A stretch of DNA of 7,747 nt from an uncultured Pseudomonadota bacterium (GCA_949295395.1 CASFLB010000057.1:1-7747); one strand, 5' to 3'; shown: positions 1 to 6,711, numbered from the stretch's first letter. Notes: generated from the letters alone by a model not told the origin. Numbers and translations: made by a program.

Positions 1-1
1 T

Positions 2-556
2 AGTGACGGAAGCTGTAGCACAGATGTGGTGGATGGTAAGACCGCAATTGCTGTTGTTGTTTACAAATCTGATGATGGCAAATGCGGACAGGCGATGGCT
101 TTAGAATCTGTGGAAGGAACATATAAATGGGGTTTTACAGAACATAATATAGGCAAATTAAAAGACTATAGCACAGCATCAGAAGCCTCACAAGATTTTG
201 CAAGTTGCGAAAATAGTAAAATTATAATTGATACAATGAGCGGACAACGAAACGCTTTTCAAGCAGTATTTAAGGCAAATGAATATACAACAGAAGGAAC
301 AAGTGAGGGAGATTGGTGTTTGCCCGCCGCGGGAATATTTACGAATATAAAAAACAACCAAAGCATCATAAATACAGGTTTTAGCCGAGCTGGTGGAACG
401 CAATTTACAACCAGCACCTACGCTTGGTCATCAACGGAATGGGGATACTCTTCTGCATGGTGCTCTCTTCTAAGAGAAAGCTACGGTTTAAATACCTTTA
501 GCCTGGGCGGGAGTAAGACTAGCAGCAATGAGGTTCGCCCCGTTATTGAGTTTTAA
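2..556 (+). CDS. DUF1566/Fib_succ_major-like protein, C-terminal part (5'-truncated by window edge)
   Basis: The GTG at 26 is not a convincing start: the same frame stays open upstream to base 2 and reads SDGSCSTD before it, in the same style as what follows, so the gene begins outside the window. The 184 visible residues contain a GDWCLPAAG block (near bases 309-335), matching the W-x-LP signature of DUF1566-type domains, then YAWSSTEWG (near 419-445) and the terminal VRPVIEF, which is the usual ending of DUF1566 and Fib_succ_major domains. These domains are related to the C-type lectin / formylglycine-generating-enzyme fold and usually occur in exported or surface proteins. The signal sequence or anchor, if any, would lie in the missing part. 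The ligand and role cannot be read from this fragment. The gene converges on the minus-strand def operon. Family assignment is fairly secure; biological role is unknown. Confidence 0.8.
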   Translation, partial: SDGSCSTDVVDGKTAIAVVVYKSDDGKCGQAMALESVEGTYKWGFTEHNIGKLKDYSTASEASQDFASCENSKIIIDTMSGQRNAFQAVFKANEYTTEGTSEGDWCLPAAGIFTNIKNNQSIINTGFSRAGGTQFTTSTYAWSSTEWGYSSAWCSLLRESYGLNTFSLGGSKTSSNEVRPVIEF

Positions 557-623
557 CGAACAACCCACAAAAAACACACCAAAGCATACAAACCAGTACG
601 TGAGGATGGCGGAGACCCGAGAA

Positions 624-673
624 ATCTGTATTAGTCGACCACAGAGCCAAAAACAGCGGAGAATAGTACAGAT
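624..673. repeat. Short inverted repeat next to the long hairpin
   Basis: The sequence atctgta at 624-630 is exactly complementary to tacagat at 667-673. The 36 bases between them contain the palindrome gtcgac at 634-639. The right arm abuts the long inverted repeat that starts at 673, so the two stems would stack side by side in a transcript. The pairing is directly visible; whether it forms or matters is inference. At 7 bp it could be chance. Confidence 0.4.
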
Positions 674-754
674 AGAGGCATTTCTAGCTGCGAGAAAAAT
701 TTTAGTGTACACAGATAGTACATGAATTTTTCGAGACAGCGTAAAATGCCTCTA
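673..754. repeat. Long imperfect inverted repeat (hairpin of about 80 bases) between convergent genes
   Basis: The arms are 673-702 and 725-754. The outer 11 bases pair perfectly: tagaggcattt (673-683) with aaatgcctcta (744-754). Inside, gctg pairs with cagc, and gaaaaatt pairs with aatttttc, with small internal loops between. Near the tip tgtac (706-710) pairs with gtaca (718-722), leaving the loop acagata. The element lies 10 bases beyond the def stop codon on the minus strand and about 115 bases beyond the stop of the plus-strand gene, so it could appear in the 3' end of either transcript. It may protect 3' ends, help termination, be a dispersed palindromic element or be part of a structured RNA. 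The sequence alone does not decide between these. Confidence 0.75.
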
Positions 755-788
755 GATGTGCTGTTATACGCTGTTTTTTTCTTTTTTC
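736..788 (+). terminator. Probable intrinsic terminator of the left-hand plus-strand gene
   Basis: A perfect 8-bp stem, acagcgta (736-743) with tacgctgt (767-774), is followed directly by seven T (774-780), one C and six more T (782-787). This is the usual layout of an intrinsic terminator for plus-strand transcription. The loop is long (23 bases), which lowers confidence. The distal arm and T-tract lie inside the last codons of the opposing def gene, where the T-run encodes lysines on the other strand. The left arm is also used in the larger hairpin 673-754, so the two folds exclude each other. Confidence 0.55.
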
Positions 789-1276
789 AGTTTTTTAAGC
801 AACATACTCCTTTTTAGGCGACTAATTCTGTCGATGTATAGAATACCGTCAAGATGATCCATCTCGTGCTGAACAACTATGGCAAAAAAGTCATCGGCTA
901 AAACTTCCTGCTCTTTACCATTGTAATCAAGATAACGCACGCGCACTTGGGCATAACGCTCAACTTCGGCACGCTGCCCGGGGACGGAAAGACACCCTTC
1001 TTCACCACAGACTTTTTCTTCTGATTTCCATATGATTTCGGGATTAACCATGTAGATTGGATTGCCGGCATGCTCTTCATCGCGCTCATAGTCTATGACC
1101 AAAACACGTTGAGAAACACCGACTTGCGGTGCAGCCAAGCCAACGCCGCCAGCCTCATACATCGTTTCGAGCATATCATCAAGAAAGCGGCGCATTTCAT
1201 CATCAACGCCGGAAACCTTCTGCGCCTTTTGCTTCAAAATCGGATGAGGATATTCATAAACTTTTAAGCGTGTCAT
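764..1276 (-). CDS. def: Peptide deformylase
   Basis: This enzyme removes the formyl group from the N-terminal methionine of nascent proteins in the cytoplasm, using a metal ion (usually Fe2+). All three family motifs are present in the 170-residue product: GVGLAAPQ (residues 44-51), EGCLS (93-97) and QHEMDHLDG (136-144). The predicted metal ligands are Cys95, His137 and His141, and the catalytic residue is Glu138. Length is normal for the family, and the C-terminus is lysine-rich. The start is firm: ATG at 1276 overlaps the nusB stop as ATGA, with an AGGGTG ribosome-binding site inside the end of nusB, which suggests translational coupling. It is the last gene of the run. The methionyl-tRNA formyltransferase gene fmt, a common neighbour of def, is not next to it. 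Confidence 0.97.
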   Translation of the reverse strand: MTRLKVYEYPHPILKQKAQKVSGVDDEMRRFLDDMLETMYEAGGVGLAAPQVGVSQRVLVIDYERDEEHAGNPIYMVNPEIIWKSEEKVCGEEGCLSVPGQRAEVERYAQVRVRYLDYNGKEQEVLADDFFAIVVQHEMDHLDGILYIDRISRLKRSMLLKKLKKEKNSV

Positions 1277-1773
1277 ATTCTATCACCCTGATTTTGGTCT
1301 TTTGCAATTTTATCAAGCAAAGCATTAACCATCTTTGGTTCTTTCTTAGCAAAAAAGGCATAAGCCAAATCAACATATTCTTTAATGATAACTTTGGTAT
1401 CAACATCATGAGTGTTAATAATTTCATACATCGCACAAAGAAGAAGGGCGCGCAAAGTTCCGTCCATCCGTTCAAAGGAATATCCTTCGGCCAAATAAGA
1501 CATAATGGCTTTTTCCAGCGCTTCTTTATTTTTTTGCACATTGCGCACGATTTCGGTAAAATAAGGCTTGTCCATTTCATTGACTTCGACCAGCTCCTCG
1601 CGCTGTGTAAGCTCATCTTCATCAATCACATAGCGACCGACCTCACCGTTCACAAAATCCTTAATTACTTCATCAACCGACAGCTGCCCATATTCAATCA
1701 TATAAGTTGCCTGCACGGCAGCCAAGCGAGCTTCGCTTTTCATTTTAATTTTTTCAGAAACAAATCCAGCCAT
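1273..1773 (-). CDS. nusB: Transcription antitermination factor NusB
   Basis: NusB is a small all-helical RNA-binding protein that, with NusE (ribosomal protein S10), binds boxA RNA and supports antitermination of rRNA operons. The 166-residue product shows the family pattern: an N-terminal basic helix with ARLAAVQATY (about residues 15-24), and a C-terminal half with RMDGTLRALLLCAMYEI, then VIIKEYVDLAYAFF and MVNALLDKIAKD. The ATG at 1773 is preferred because AGAAAGG lies about 10 bases upstream; the next in-frame ATG, at 1743, has no such site. That leaves a tail of about 10 residues before the usual family start. It lies 17 bases after nrdR and overlaps def by 4 bases. No riboflavin genes separate it from nrdR. 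Confidence 0.93.
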   Translation of the reverse strand: MAGFVSEKIKMKSEARLAAVQATYMIEYGQLSVDEVIKDFVNGEVGRYVIDEDELTQREELVEVNEMDKPYFTEIVRNVQKNKEALEKAIMSYLAEGYSFERMDGTLRALLLCAMYEIINTHDVDTKVIIKEYVDLAYAFFAKKEPKMVNALLDKIAKDQNQGDRI

Positions 1774-1790
1774 AATTCAACTGCCTTTCT

Positions 1791-2279
1791 TTAATCATCA
1801 AGTTTAGCCTGAGCAATTTCCGGCTTAGCCATCCGGTCGATTGTCTCAACAAAATCTTCAAAATCCTTCACTTCGCGAAAATCCTTATAAACCGAGGCGA
1901 AACGGATATAAGCAATATGATCAAGCTTAGCCAAAGCCTCCATCACATATTGCCCGATAAGCTCGGAAGGAATTTCACCCTCACCAGAGACCTCGAGCTG
2001 ACGCTGAATAGAATTGACCACCTTTTCGACACGCTCTTGATTAACCGGACGCTTGCGCACCGCCAAAGAAATTGAACGAGCCAATTTATCGCGATCAAAG
2101 GGCACCCGCTCTCCGTTTTTTTTCACCACCAACAAATCGCGCAACTGCACCCGTTCATAGGTTGTAAAACGAGAGCCGCATTCCGGACATTCGCGCCGAC
2201 GGCGAATGGCGGTATTATCATCGGCATTACGCGAGTCTTTTACCTGTGTATCATCACAACCGCAAAATGGACATTTCAT
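1791..2279 (-). CDS. nrdR: Transcriptional repressor NrdR
   Basis: NrdR represses ribonucleotide reductase genes in response to the ATP/dATP balance. The 162-residue product has the canonical layout: an N-terminal zinc ribbon with Cys3, Cys6, Cys31 and Cys34, the hallmark block RRRRECPECGSRFTTYER (26-43), and an ATP-cone domain from about residue 50 (VVKKNGERVPFDRDKL) to about 140 (YIRFASVYKDF at 124-134). Length is standard. The start ATG lies 2 bases after the murF stop, with AAGGTGAGG inside the 3' end of murF as ribosome-binding site, so translation is probably coupled to murF. No ribonucleotide reductase gene or obvious paired NrdR box is in the window, so its targets lie elsewhere. Confidence 0.97.
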   Translation of the reverse strand: MKCPFCGCDDTQVKDSRNADDNTAIRRRRECPECGSRFTTYERVQLRDLLVVKKNGERVPFDRDKLARSISLAVRKRPVNQERVEKVVNSIQRQLEVSGEGEIPSELIGQYVMEALAKLDHIAYIRFASVYKDFREVKDFEDFVETIDRMAKPEIAQAKLDD

Positions 2280-2281
2280 AA

Positions 2282-3658
2282 TCAGGCCTCACCTTTTTTT
2301 ATCAGGCTTTCAGCCACCTGATAGAGTTTTGAAGAATACCTTGCTCCTTTTATAAGGACAATATCATTATTTTGCAACAAGTTATTTAATAAAAATTCAT
2401 CCAAACCGACCTGATTCTCAAAATAATAGGTCTTTTGCGAAGCATCAAGCTGCGCCAAAGTATCCTTCATTTCGGGACAAACGCCGACCACAACATCGAT
2501 TCCGGCGGATTTTAGGCATTGTCCGACCTCAATATGCTGAGCCTTTGAGCTATCACCAAGTTCGGCCATTTTGCCAAGCACAGCGATTCGGCGACCGCCT
2601 TTTTGCTTGGCCAAATTTTGAATAGCCAACTTCATCGCCTCCGGCTGACCGGAATAGCTGTCATCAATCAAGGTATAATGGCCACCGTCAGCTAATTTTA
2701 AGATTCGTTTTTGGCCACGTCCTGGCAACGGTCGAAAATCTTTAAGAAACGTCGCAGCCTTTTCCACATCAAGCCCCAGCGCCTCACCCACTGTTAAAAC
2801 ACAGAGAGCATTAGCCACATGATGCTCCCCACTTTCAGAGAGCTCAAAGCAAAGCTTTTTACCACCGATAACGGCTTTAACCTGACAACCATCTTCTGTT
2901 TCAGTCACTTCGGGGCAATTACAAGATCCAAAGAGCAAAACATTTGCTTGATGTTCATCCGCACGGCGCACCAATAAATCAGCATAATTTGTATCACCGT
3001 TAATGATTGCCGTACCGCCTTTGGCAAGCCCCTCAAAAATTTCGGCCTTAGCTTCAGCGATTCCCTTAAAGTTTTCAAAAAACTCAATATGCATCGGGTA
3101 AACATTGGTCACAATGGCAATATCGGGCTTAACATAAGAGGTCAAACGCGAAATCTCTCCCTTGGCACTCATGCCCATTTCAATAATCGCGTAATCAGCA
3201 TGATAACTCATATTGCACAAACTTTCGGGAACACCGATAAAATTGTTGTGATTTCCCTCGGTAGCATAAACATCGGTAAAGCGGCTCAAAACAAACTTAA
3301 TTTCTTCTTTTGTTGTGGTTTTTCCGGCACTTCCGGTCAAACCGATAACTTTTCCTTTAAAGTTTTGACGAATATAACGTCCGATTTTTCCATAAGCATC
3401 AAGCACATCGGGAACAACCAACTGCCTCATCGCCGGCACATCAGGCAAAAGCCGAGAAACCAAGGCCAACGGGCAACCATGCTGGATAACCTCTTTCACA
3501 AAGTCATGCCCGTCAAATTTTTCACCTTTGATTGCCACAAACATTGAGGTTTTATGCGCTTTTCGACTATCTGTAACGATATTTCTGATTTCAACATCTA
3601 CCACGGCCGAAGGTGAATGCACAATCTCGGCAATTTTTTTAGAATTAATGCTCTCCAT
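2282..3658 (-). CDS. murF: UDP-N-acetylmuramoyl-tripeptide--D-alanyl-D-alanine ligase
   Basis: MurF uses ATP to add D-Ala-D-Ala to the UDP-MurNAc-tripeptide, the last cytoplasmic step of peptidoglycan precursor synthesis. The 458-residue product has normal length and the three Mur-ligase domains: an N-terminal substrate-binding domain (about 1-100); a central ATPase domain with P-loop GLTGSAGKTTTKE (106-118), EGNHNNFIGVP (134-144), EMGMSAKGEI (160-169) and TNVYPMH (184-190), with Lys204 in EAKAEIF as the likely carbamylated lysine; and a C-terminal domain from about 310 with LPGRGQ, DDSYSGQPEAM (332-342) and VLGKMAELGD (360-369). Several usually conserved residues differ: YNANP is YSGQP, VLGDM is VLGKM and KGSR is KGAR. 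The ATG at 3658 has a GGGGACGG purine block just upstream. The gene lies outside a dcw cluster; its neighbours are a GNAT gene and nrdR. Confidence 0.95.
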   Translation of the reverse strand: MESINSKKIAEIVHSPSAVVDVEIRNIVTDSRKAHKTSMFVAIKGEKFDGHDFVKEVIQHGCPLALVSRLLPDVPAMRQLVVPDVLDAYGKIGRYIRQNFKGKVIGLTGSAGKTTTKEEIKFVLSRFTDVYATEGNHNNFIGVPESLCNMSYHADYAIIEMGMSAKGEISRLTSYVKPDIAIVTNVYPMHIEFFENFKGIAEAKAEIFEGLAKGGTAIINGDTNYADLLVRRADEHQANVLLFGSCNCPEVTETEDGCQVKAVIGGKKLCFELSESGEHHVANALCVLTVGEALGLDVEKAATFLKDFRPLPGRGQKRILKLADGGHYTLIDDSYSGQPEAMKLAIQNLAKQKGGRRIAVLGKMAELGDSSKAQHIEVGQCLKSAGIDVVVGVCPEMKDTLAQLDASQKTYYFENQVGLDEFLLNNLLQNNDIVLIKGARYSSKLYQVAESLIKKGEA

Positions 3659-3711
3659 TTTCCGTCCCCATAATCATAAGAATGGAAAGATAATAACATA
3701 AAAAAATAAAT

Positions 3712-4359
3712 TTAGTGTTTAAAACACCGTCGATAACGCGCCATTTTCAAAAAGCGCAGAAAAACAGCAGGGTGTCGCAAAAAGATAAACAACGACAATA
3801 ACTTTTTTTGCTTTACATAAGAAAGCATATCATTTTGCGATAATAAGAGCTGTTCTTGGATATACAAATATTTACTCTTCCACGGTTCAACCTTTTTCTT
3901 AAACGGATGACAGGATTTTGAAAAAATCAAAATATCGGTATAATCATCTTTCTTGGGCAAATAAATTTCCTCGAGCATAGACAACGAACGATAAAAAGCC
4001 AATGTCGATTCATTATGTTCACGGTCAGTATAAAGGCGAAAAGTCTTGAAACCAAGTCGACGCGCATAAGCCAAAGTTCGGCAAAAAATTTTGCGCCCAA
4101 AACCATGGCGGCGATATTTCGGCACCACGCCAAACCAATTGAGCCAAGCATCTTTCGGATATTCAGGATAATAATAAATTCCGGTCAAACCGATAAACTC
4201 GCGCCCCTTCTTAACCAACCAAAACTGAGAAAGATATTCCGGCGAGGAAAATAAAGATTTTTCCAAAGTATCATTACGATATTCTTCAGGAAAAACTTTT
4301 TTCTGAACTTCTTGCCCAATAGATAAATTATCAGCATCAAGAGGAATAAATTTCAGCAT
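3712..4359 (-). CDS. GNAT-family N-acetyltransferase with basic C-terminal tail
   Basis: The product (215 residues) has a GNAT core in about residues 1-147. Motif A is WFGVVPKYRRHGFGRKIF (75-92), where RRHGFG is the acetyl-CoA pyrophosphate-binding loop. Motif B is seen in FRLYTDREHNESTLAFYRSL (107-126), with the N-x-x-x-x-x-F-Y pattern. It should transfer an acetyl group from acetyl-CoA to an unknown amine substrate. Residues after about 150 form an extension unlike the core, rich in Lys, Arg and aromatic residues (for example RHPAVFLRFLKMARYRR near the end), which could bind membrane or nucleic acid; this is inference. The start ATG is 15 bases after the phosphatase gene, with no convincing ribosome-binding site, so it may depend on translation of the upstream gene. 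The 53 bases after its stop lead to murF. Confidence 0.85.
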   Translation of the reverse strand: MLKFIPLDADNLSIGQEVQKKVFPEEYRNDTLEKSLFSSPEYLSQFWLVKKGREFIGLTGIYYYPEYPKDAWLNWFGVVPKYRRHGFGRKIFCRTLAYARRLGFKTFRLYTDREHNESTLAFYRSLSMLEEIYLPKKDDYTDILIFSKSCHPFKKKVEPWKSKYLYIQEQLLLSQNDMLSYVKQKKLLSLFIFLRHPAVFLRFLKMARYRRCFKH

Positions 4360-4374
4360 AAAACACCATTTTTA

Positions 4375-5346
4375 TTAAGACCGACTAAATTGAGAAGTCC
4401 GCAAAACTGATTGAAAATTTTTGGTCTCATGTTGCTGTTCAATCTCCTGAGCGATACCGTCTTTTAGGCCGCCCAAAGTCATTGTAATCGGCAGAGCATC
4501 AGCCATTTTCAGTTCATTATGCTGTTTCAAATTCTTTAAAATATGATTAAGCACATTAACATGGCCGACAAAACCTTCTTGTAAACCTTCCGTCAAAAAA
4601 TAATCACGGCAAAAAGCTTCGTCATAATCTTTTTTAACCAGCACACGACGGCTCATATCCATAAAATCTTTAAGTGAAATAGAGTTCTGATTTTTTTCCA
4701 GTGCAGCAGGACGATAAACAGGATATTTATAACGCTTGGCAATCAAACGCGCTGCCGCTCCCGAATTAATAACCACTTGCGTGTTATCGCCAAGAGCCGT
4801 TCCTTTCTTCCGAACCTCTTTACAAAAATCATCAAGAGCCCCATATTGATTCAAACGCTTTTTTCCGTCTTGGCTCCCCACCGGAAGGGATTGAGAGGCA
4901 ATAACCCCAAAAGGCTTAACTGACATATCAAGCAAAGAAATTTCCGTACTGCCGCCCCCGCTTTCAATATACAACACCTGTTTTGGATTATTTTTCAGCT
5001 CAATAGAACTCAAACCGCCCAAGGCCGAAAGACGCGCCTCTCTTTTGGGATCAAGAACATGAAGCCTACGCTGTGTTTTTTGTTCAATCTCTTGCTGAAT
5101 AAGCTTGCTATCCGGCGCGCGGCGCACCCCTTCGGTCGCATAAATATAAACCTGATTTTGAGGAACTTGATAGCCGTCTTTGGCTTCATGAATAAAATCT
5201 TGCACATGGCGAAGAATATCATCTTTTGACACATTATTATTGACTTGCCCAATCGGCTTATTGCGCAAAGAAACATATCTTCCGTCAGAAAATATTTTAA
5301 TCTTAACGGCATTTGTCCCGATATCAATAACGCAAAAGTTCTTCAT
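4375..5346 (-). CDS. Short Ppx/GppA-family phosphatase-like protein
   Basis: This is an actin-like-fold protein of the exopolyphosphatase / guanosine pentaphosphatase family. Numbering from the ATG at 5346 (323 residues): phosphate-1 loop VIDIGTNAVKIKIF (6-19), TEGVRRAPD (71-79), KREARLSALG (102-111), in which Glu103 aligns with the catalytic glutamate of E. coli Ppx as I recall that sequence, phosphate-2 loop ESGGGSTE (128-135) and LGGLKDG (291-297). Two sites differ from the usual family form: DIGGGSTE is ESGGGSTE, and the SGxEEA block is reduced to DPKREA. The protein ends after the two actin-like domains, so it lacks the extra C-terminal HD-like region of the roughly 500-residue enterobacterial enzymes. 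A TTG at 5361 could add five residues, but it has no ribosome-binding site and lies directly after a TATAAT, so the ATG is preferred. It heads the operon. Whether it cleaves polyphosphate, pppGpp or another substrate is not readable. Confidence 0.87.
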   Translation of the reverse strand: MKNFCVIDIGTNAVKIKIFSDGRYVSLRNKPIGQVNNNVSKDDILRHVQDFIHEAKDGYQVPQNQVYIYATEGVRRAPDSKLIQQEIEQKTQRRLHVLDPKREARLSALGGLSSIELKNNPKQVLYIESGGGSTEISLLDMSVKPFGVIASQSLPVGSQDGKKRLNQYGALDDFCKEVRKKGTALGDNTQVVINSGAAARLIAKRYKYPVYRPAALEKNQNSISLKDFMDMSRRVLVKKDYDEAFCRDYFLTEGLQEGFVGHVNVLNHILKNLKQHNELKMADALPITMTLGGLKDGIAQEIEQQHETKNFQSVLRTSQFSRS

Positions 5347-5363
5347 TCTTCTTTTACCCAAAC

Positions 5364-5369
5364 ATTATA
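5364..5369 (-). promoter_or_regulatory. Possible -10 element of the six-gene run
   Basis: On the minus strand the sequence TATAAT stands 17 bases upstream of the preferred ATG of the phosphatase gene, at the head of the run that leads to def. A start about 7 bases further on would give a very short leader. No good TTGACA-like -35 is found at normal spacing; TTGTTT lies 23 bases upstream. The region is extremely AT-rich, so a chance match is likely. Confidence 0.3.
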
Positions 5370-5439
5370 TATAAAAAATAATAGCATAAAAAAAACAACT
5401 CGACAAGGTTTTCTCTCAACCTCAAAAAATTAAAAAAAA

Positions 5440-6711
5440 TCAACCTTTATATTTTTTATATTCCGAAACAATATAATCAATACCCCAAAATTCAGAAGTT
5501 TTAAGATTGCTTTTTTCAAGATTCAACAGATAACGAGCTTGAGTTTCGGTGATTTGCTCAATCTTATCCCAAGTTTCAAACCCAGAGATTGCCAGCACAG
5601 CATTTTGAGCCTCGTCTTTTGAAATTTTTAATTCGTTCTGCAAGTGTTCAATTCTCTCATTAAGCAGATCAACATATATCTGTTTTGCCGTTTTCTGACG
5701 AGTTAACAACCACAAATATATTTCAGGAATATACGGAGAAGGAACCGTTTTAAGAGTAATGGAAAGATTAGGAAAGACCTCAGACAGCTCCCTGCGAATA
5801 TCCTCGCGTAACAACTCGGATATATTTTCATCAACAATCAAAGACCCATCGGCAAAAAGAGCATATTTTAAACGATCGGGCGACATAATATTAGGCAGCG
5901 GATTAACCACACTCAAACATTCATTATTTCTAAGTAACTCATCAATATACATATTCATTTTAATCGCATCTTTCGAAGCACGAGGAAAGGTGTGTTTTTC
6001 ATGCCACTTTGCGATATGTTCTTCTTCAGAAATAAACCAATCAAACTTTTGAGCATAGGCATAAATTGCCTCAATATAATTTAATGGAACATACTGCGCA
6101 CGTAAATAAAGATATTTTTTATATTTCTGAGAAAAATCTTTTACCTCCAAATAATCCTGCGTTTTACTATTGAAACAATATTCATCGGAAACAATAAATT
6201 GACCATTTGAAAACAAGGCCAAAAACTTACGATATTTAGGATGAATATCCTCCATTTTTGAGGCGGTGTAACAAACATTATTGTCATCAAAAAGTTTTTG
6301 AGCAAATTCTTCCGGAGTTGGAAGTTCAACAACCTTTAAATCTTGTTCACAAGGATATTTCTGACAAGCCAATTCACTAATAGCGCGCATATCGACAAAA
6401 TCAAATTTTTCACCCTCAGAAGAATAAAAACGTTCTTCCCTTAACATATAACCTTTTTTTCTAAGAAGCTGTTTAAACTGCTTCAACACTTCCGGACGAG
6501 CAAACATACTACAAACCAAAATTCCGTTATTAAAATAATGAAATTCTGACTTTTCCAAAGCAAACATAGACATTTTTGAAGTCAATAGAACCGGTTTCTT
6601 GTAAAAACGGCTCATCTGACTATAATAGGAAAAATTCTTCAAAGTAGAGGTATAATCAAACGTTAAACAATCCCCTCGTTCAAATAATTTTGTTAACTCT
6701 TCCTCTGTCAT
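5440..6711 (-). CDS. Unrecognised soluble protein with three degenerate internal repeats
   Basis: I do not recognise this family. The 423-residue product has no signal peptide or membrane segment and is rich in Lys, Glu, Phe and Tyr. Three units of about 95-120 residues seem to recur. Each begins with a helix such as EEELTKLF, PEEFAQKLF or MYIDELLR, and continues to a glycine hairpin: YFNNGILV (59-66), LFSNGQFIV (166-174), LFADGSLIV (285-293). About 35-45 residues later comes a second shared block: FVDMRAISELACQ, YVPLNYIEAIYAY, TVPSPYIPEIYLW. The C-terminal 80 residues look helical, with a possible coiled coil around 346-397. The frame is open back to a GTG at 6810, but that codon lies within the terminator of the preceding gene. 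ATGs at 6717 and 6711 are the realistic starts; GGA at 6723-6721 is better spaced for 6711. The gene is AT-rich compared with the murF region. Confidence 0.8.
   Translation of the reverse strand: MTEEELTKLFERGDCLTFDYTSTLKNFSYYSQMSRFYKKPVLLTSKMSMFALEKSEFHYFNNGILVCSMFARPEVLKQFKQLLRKKGYMLREERFYSSEGEKFDFVDMRAISELACQKYPCEQDLKVVELPTPEEFAQKLFDDNNVCYTASKMEDIHPKYRKFLALFSNGQFIVSDEYCFNSKTQDYLEVKDFSQKYKKYLYLRAQYVPLNYIEAIYAYAQKFDWFISEEEHIAKWHEKHTFPRASKDAIKMNMYIDELLRNNECLSVVNPLPNIMSPDRLKYALFADGSLIVDENISELLREDIRRELSEVFPNLSITLKTVPSPYIPEIYLWLLTRQKTAKQIYVDLLNERIEHLQNELKISKDEAQNAVLAISGFETWDKIEQITETQARYLLNLEKSNLKTSEFWGIDYIVSEYKKYKG

Noticed and set aside
528..725. Plus-strand open frame of 65 codons after the left-hand gene
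   Set aside because: It overlaps the end of the DUF1566 gene in another frame and runs into the long hairpin; no ribosome-binding site or familiar sequence.
400..760. Diversity-generating retroelement (variable region plus template)
   Set aside because: The lectin-like domain prompted the idea, but no second near-copy of the C-terminal coding region, accessory gene or reverse transcriptase is visible, and codons at exposed positions are not dominated by AAC/AAT.
1129..1794. Plus-strand open frame of 221 codons
   Set aside because: It lies antisense to nusB and def, which are firmly identified by motifs, and its His/Phe/Ile-rich product has no recognisable domain or ribosome-binding site.
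3089..3547. Plus-strand open frame of 152 codons
   Set aside because: It is entirely antisense to the conserved ATPase and N-terminal domains of murF; the product looks like a shadow translation.
3659..3711. Promoter for murF from TATGAT at 3673-3678 (minus strand)
   Set aside because: A start 7 bases downstream would fall within the ribosome-binding site, and no -35 match is present at normal spacing.
5347..5361. TTG start giving five extra residues to the Ppx/GppA-like protein
   Set aside because: No ribosome-binding site precedes it and a TATAAT lies immediately upstream; the ATG at 5346 fits the family N-terminus better.
5406..5422. Hairpin aggtt/aacct as terminator of the orphan gene
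   Set aside because: Only 5 bp, A/T-containing, and not followed by a T-run on the minus strand.
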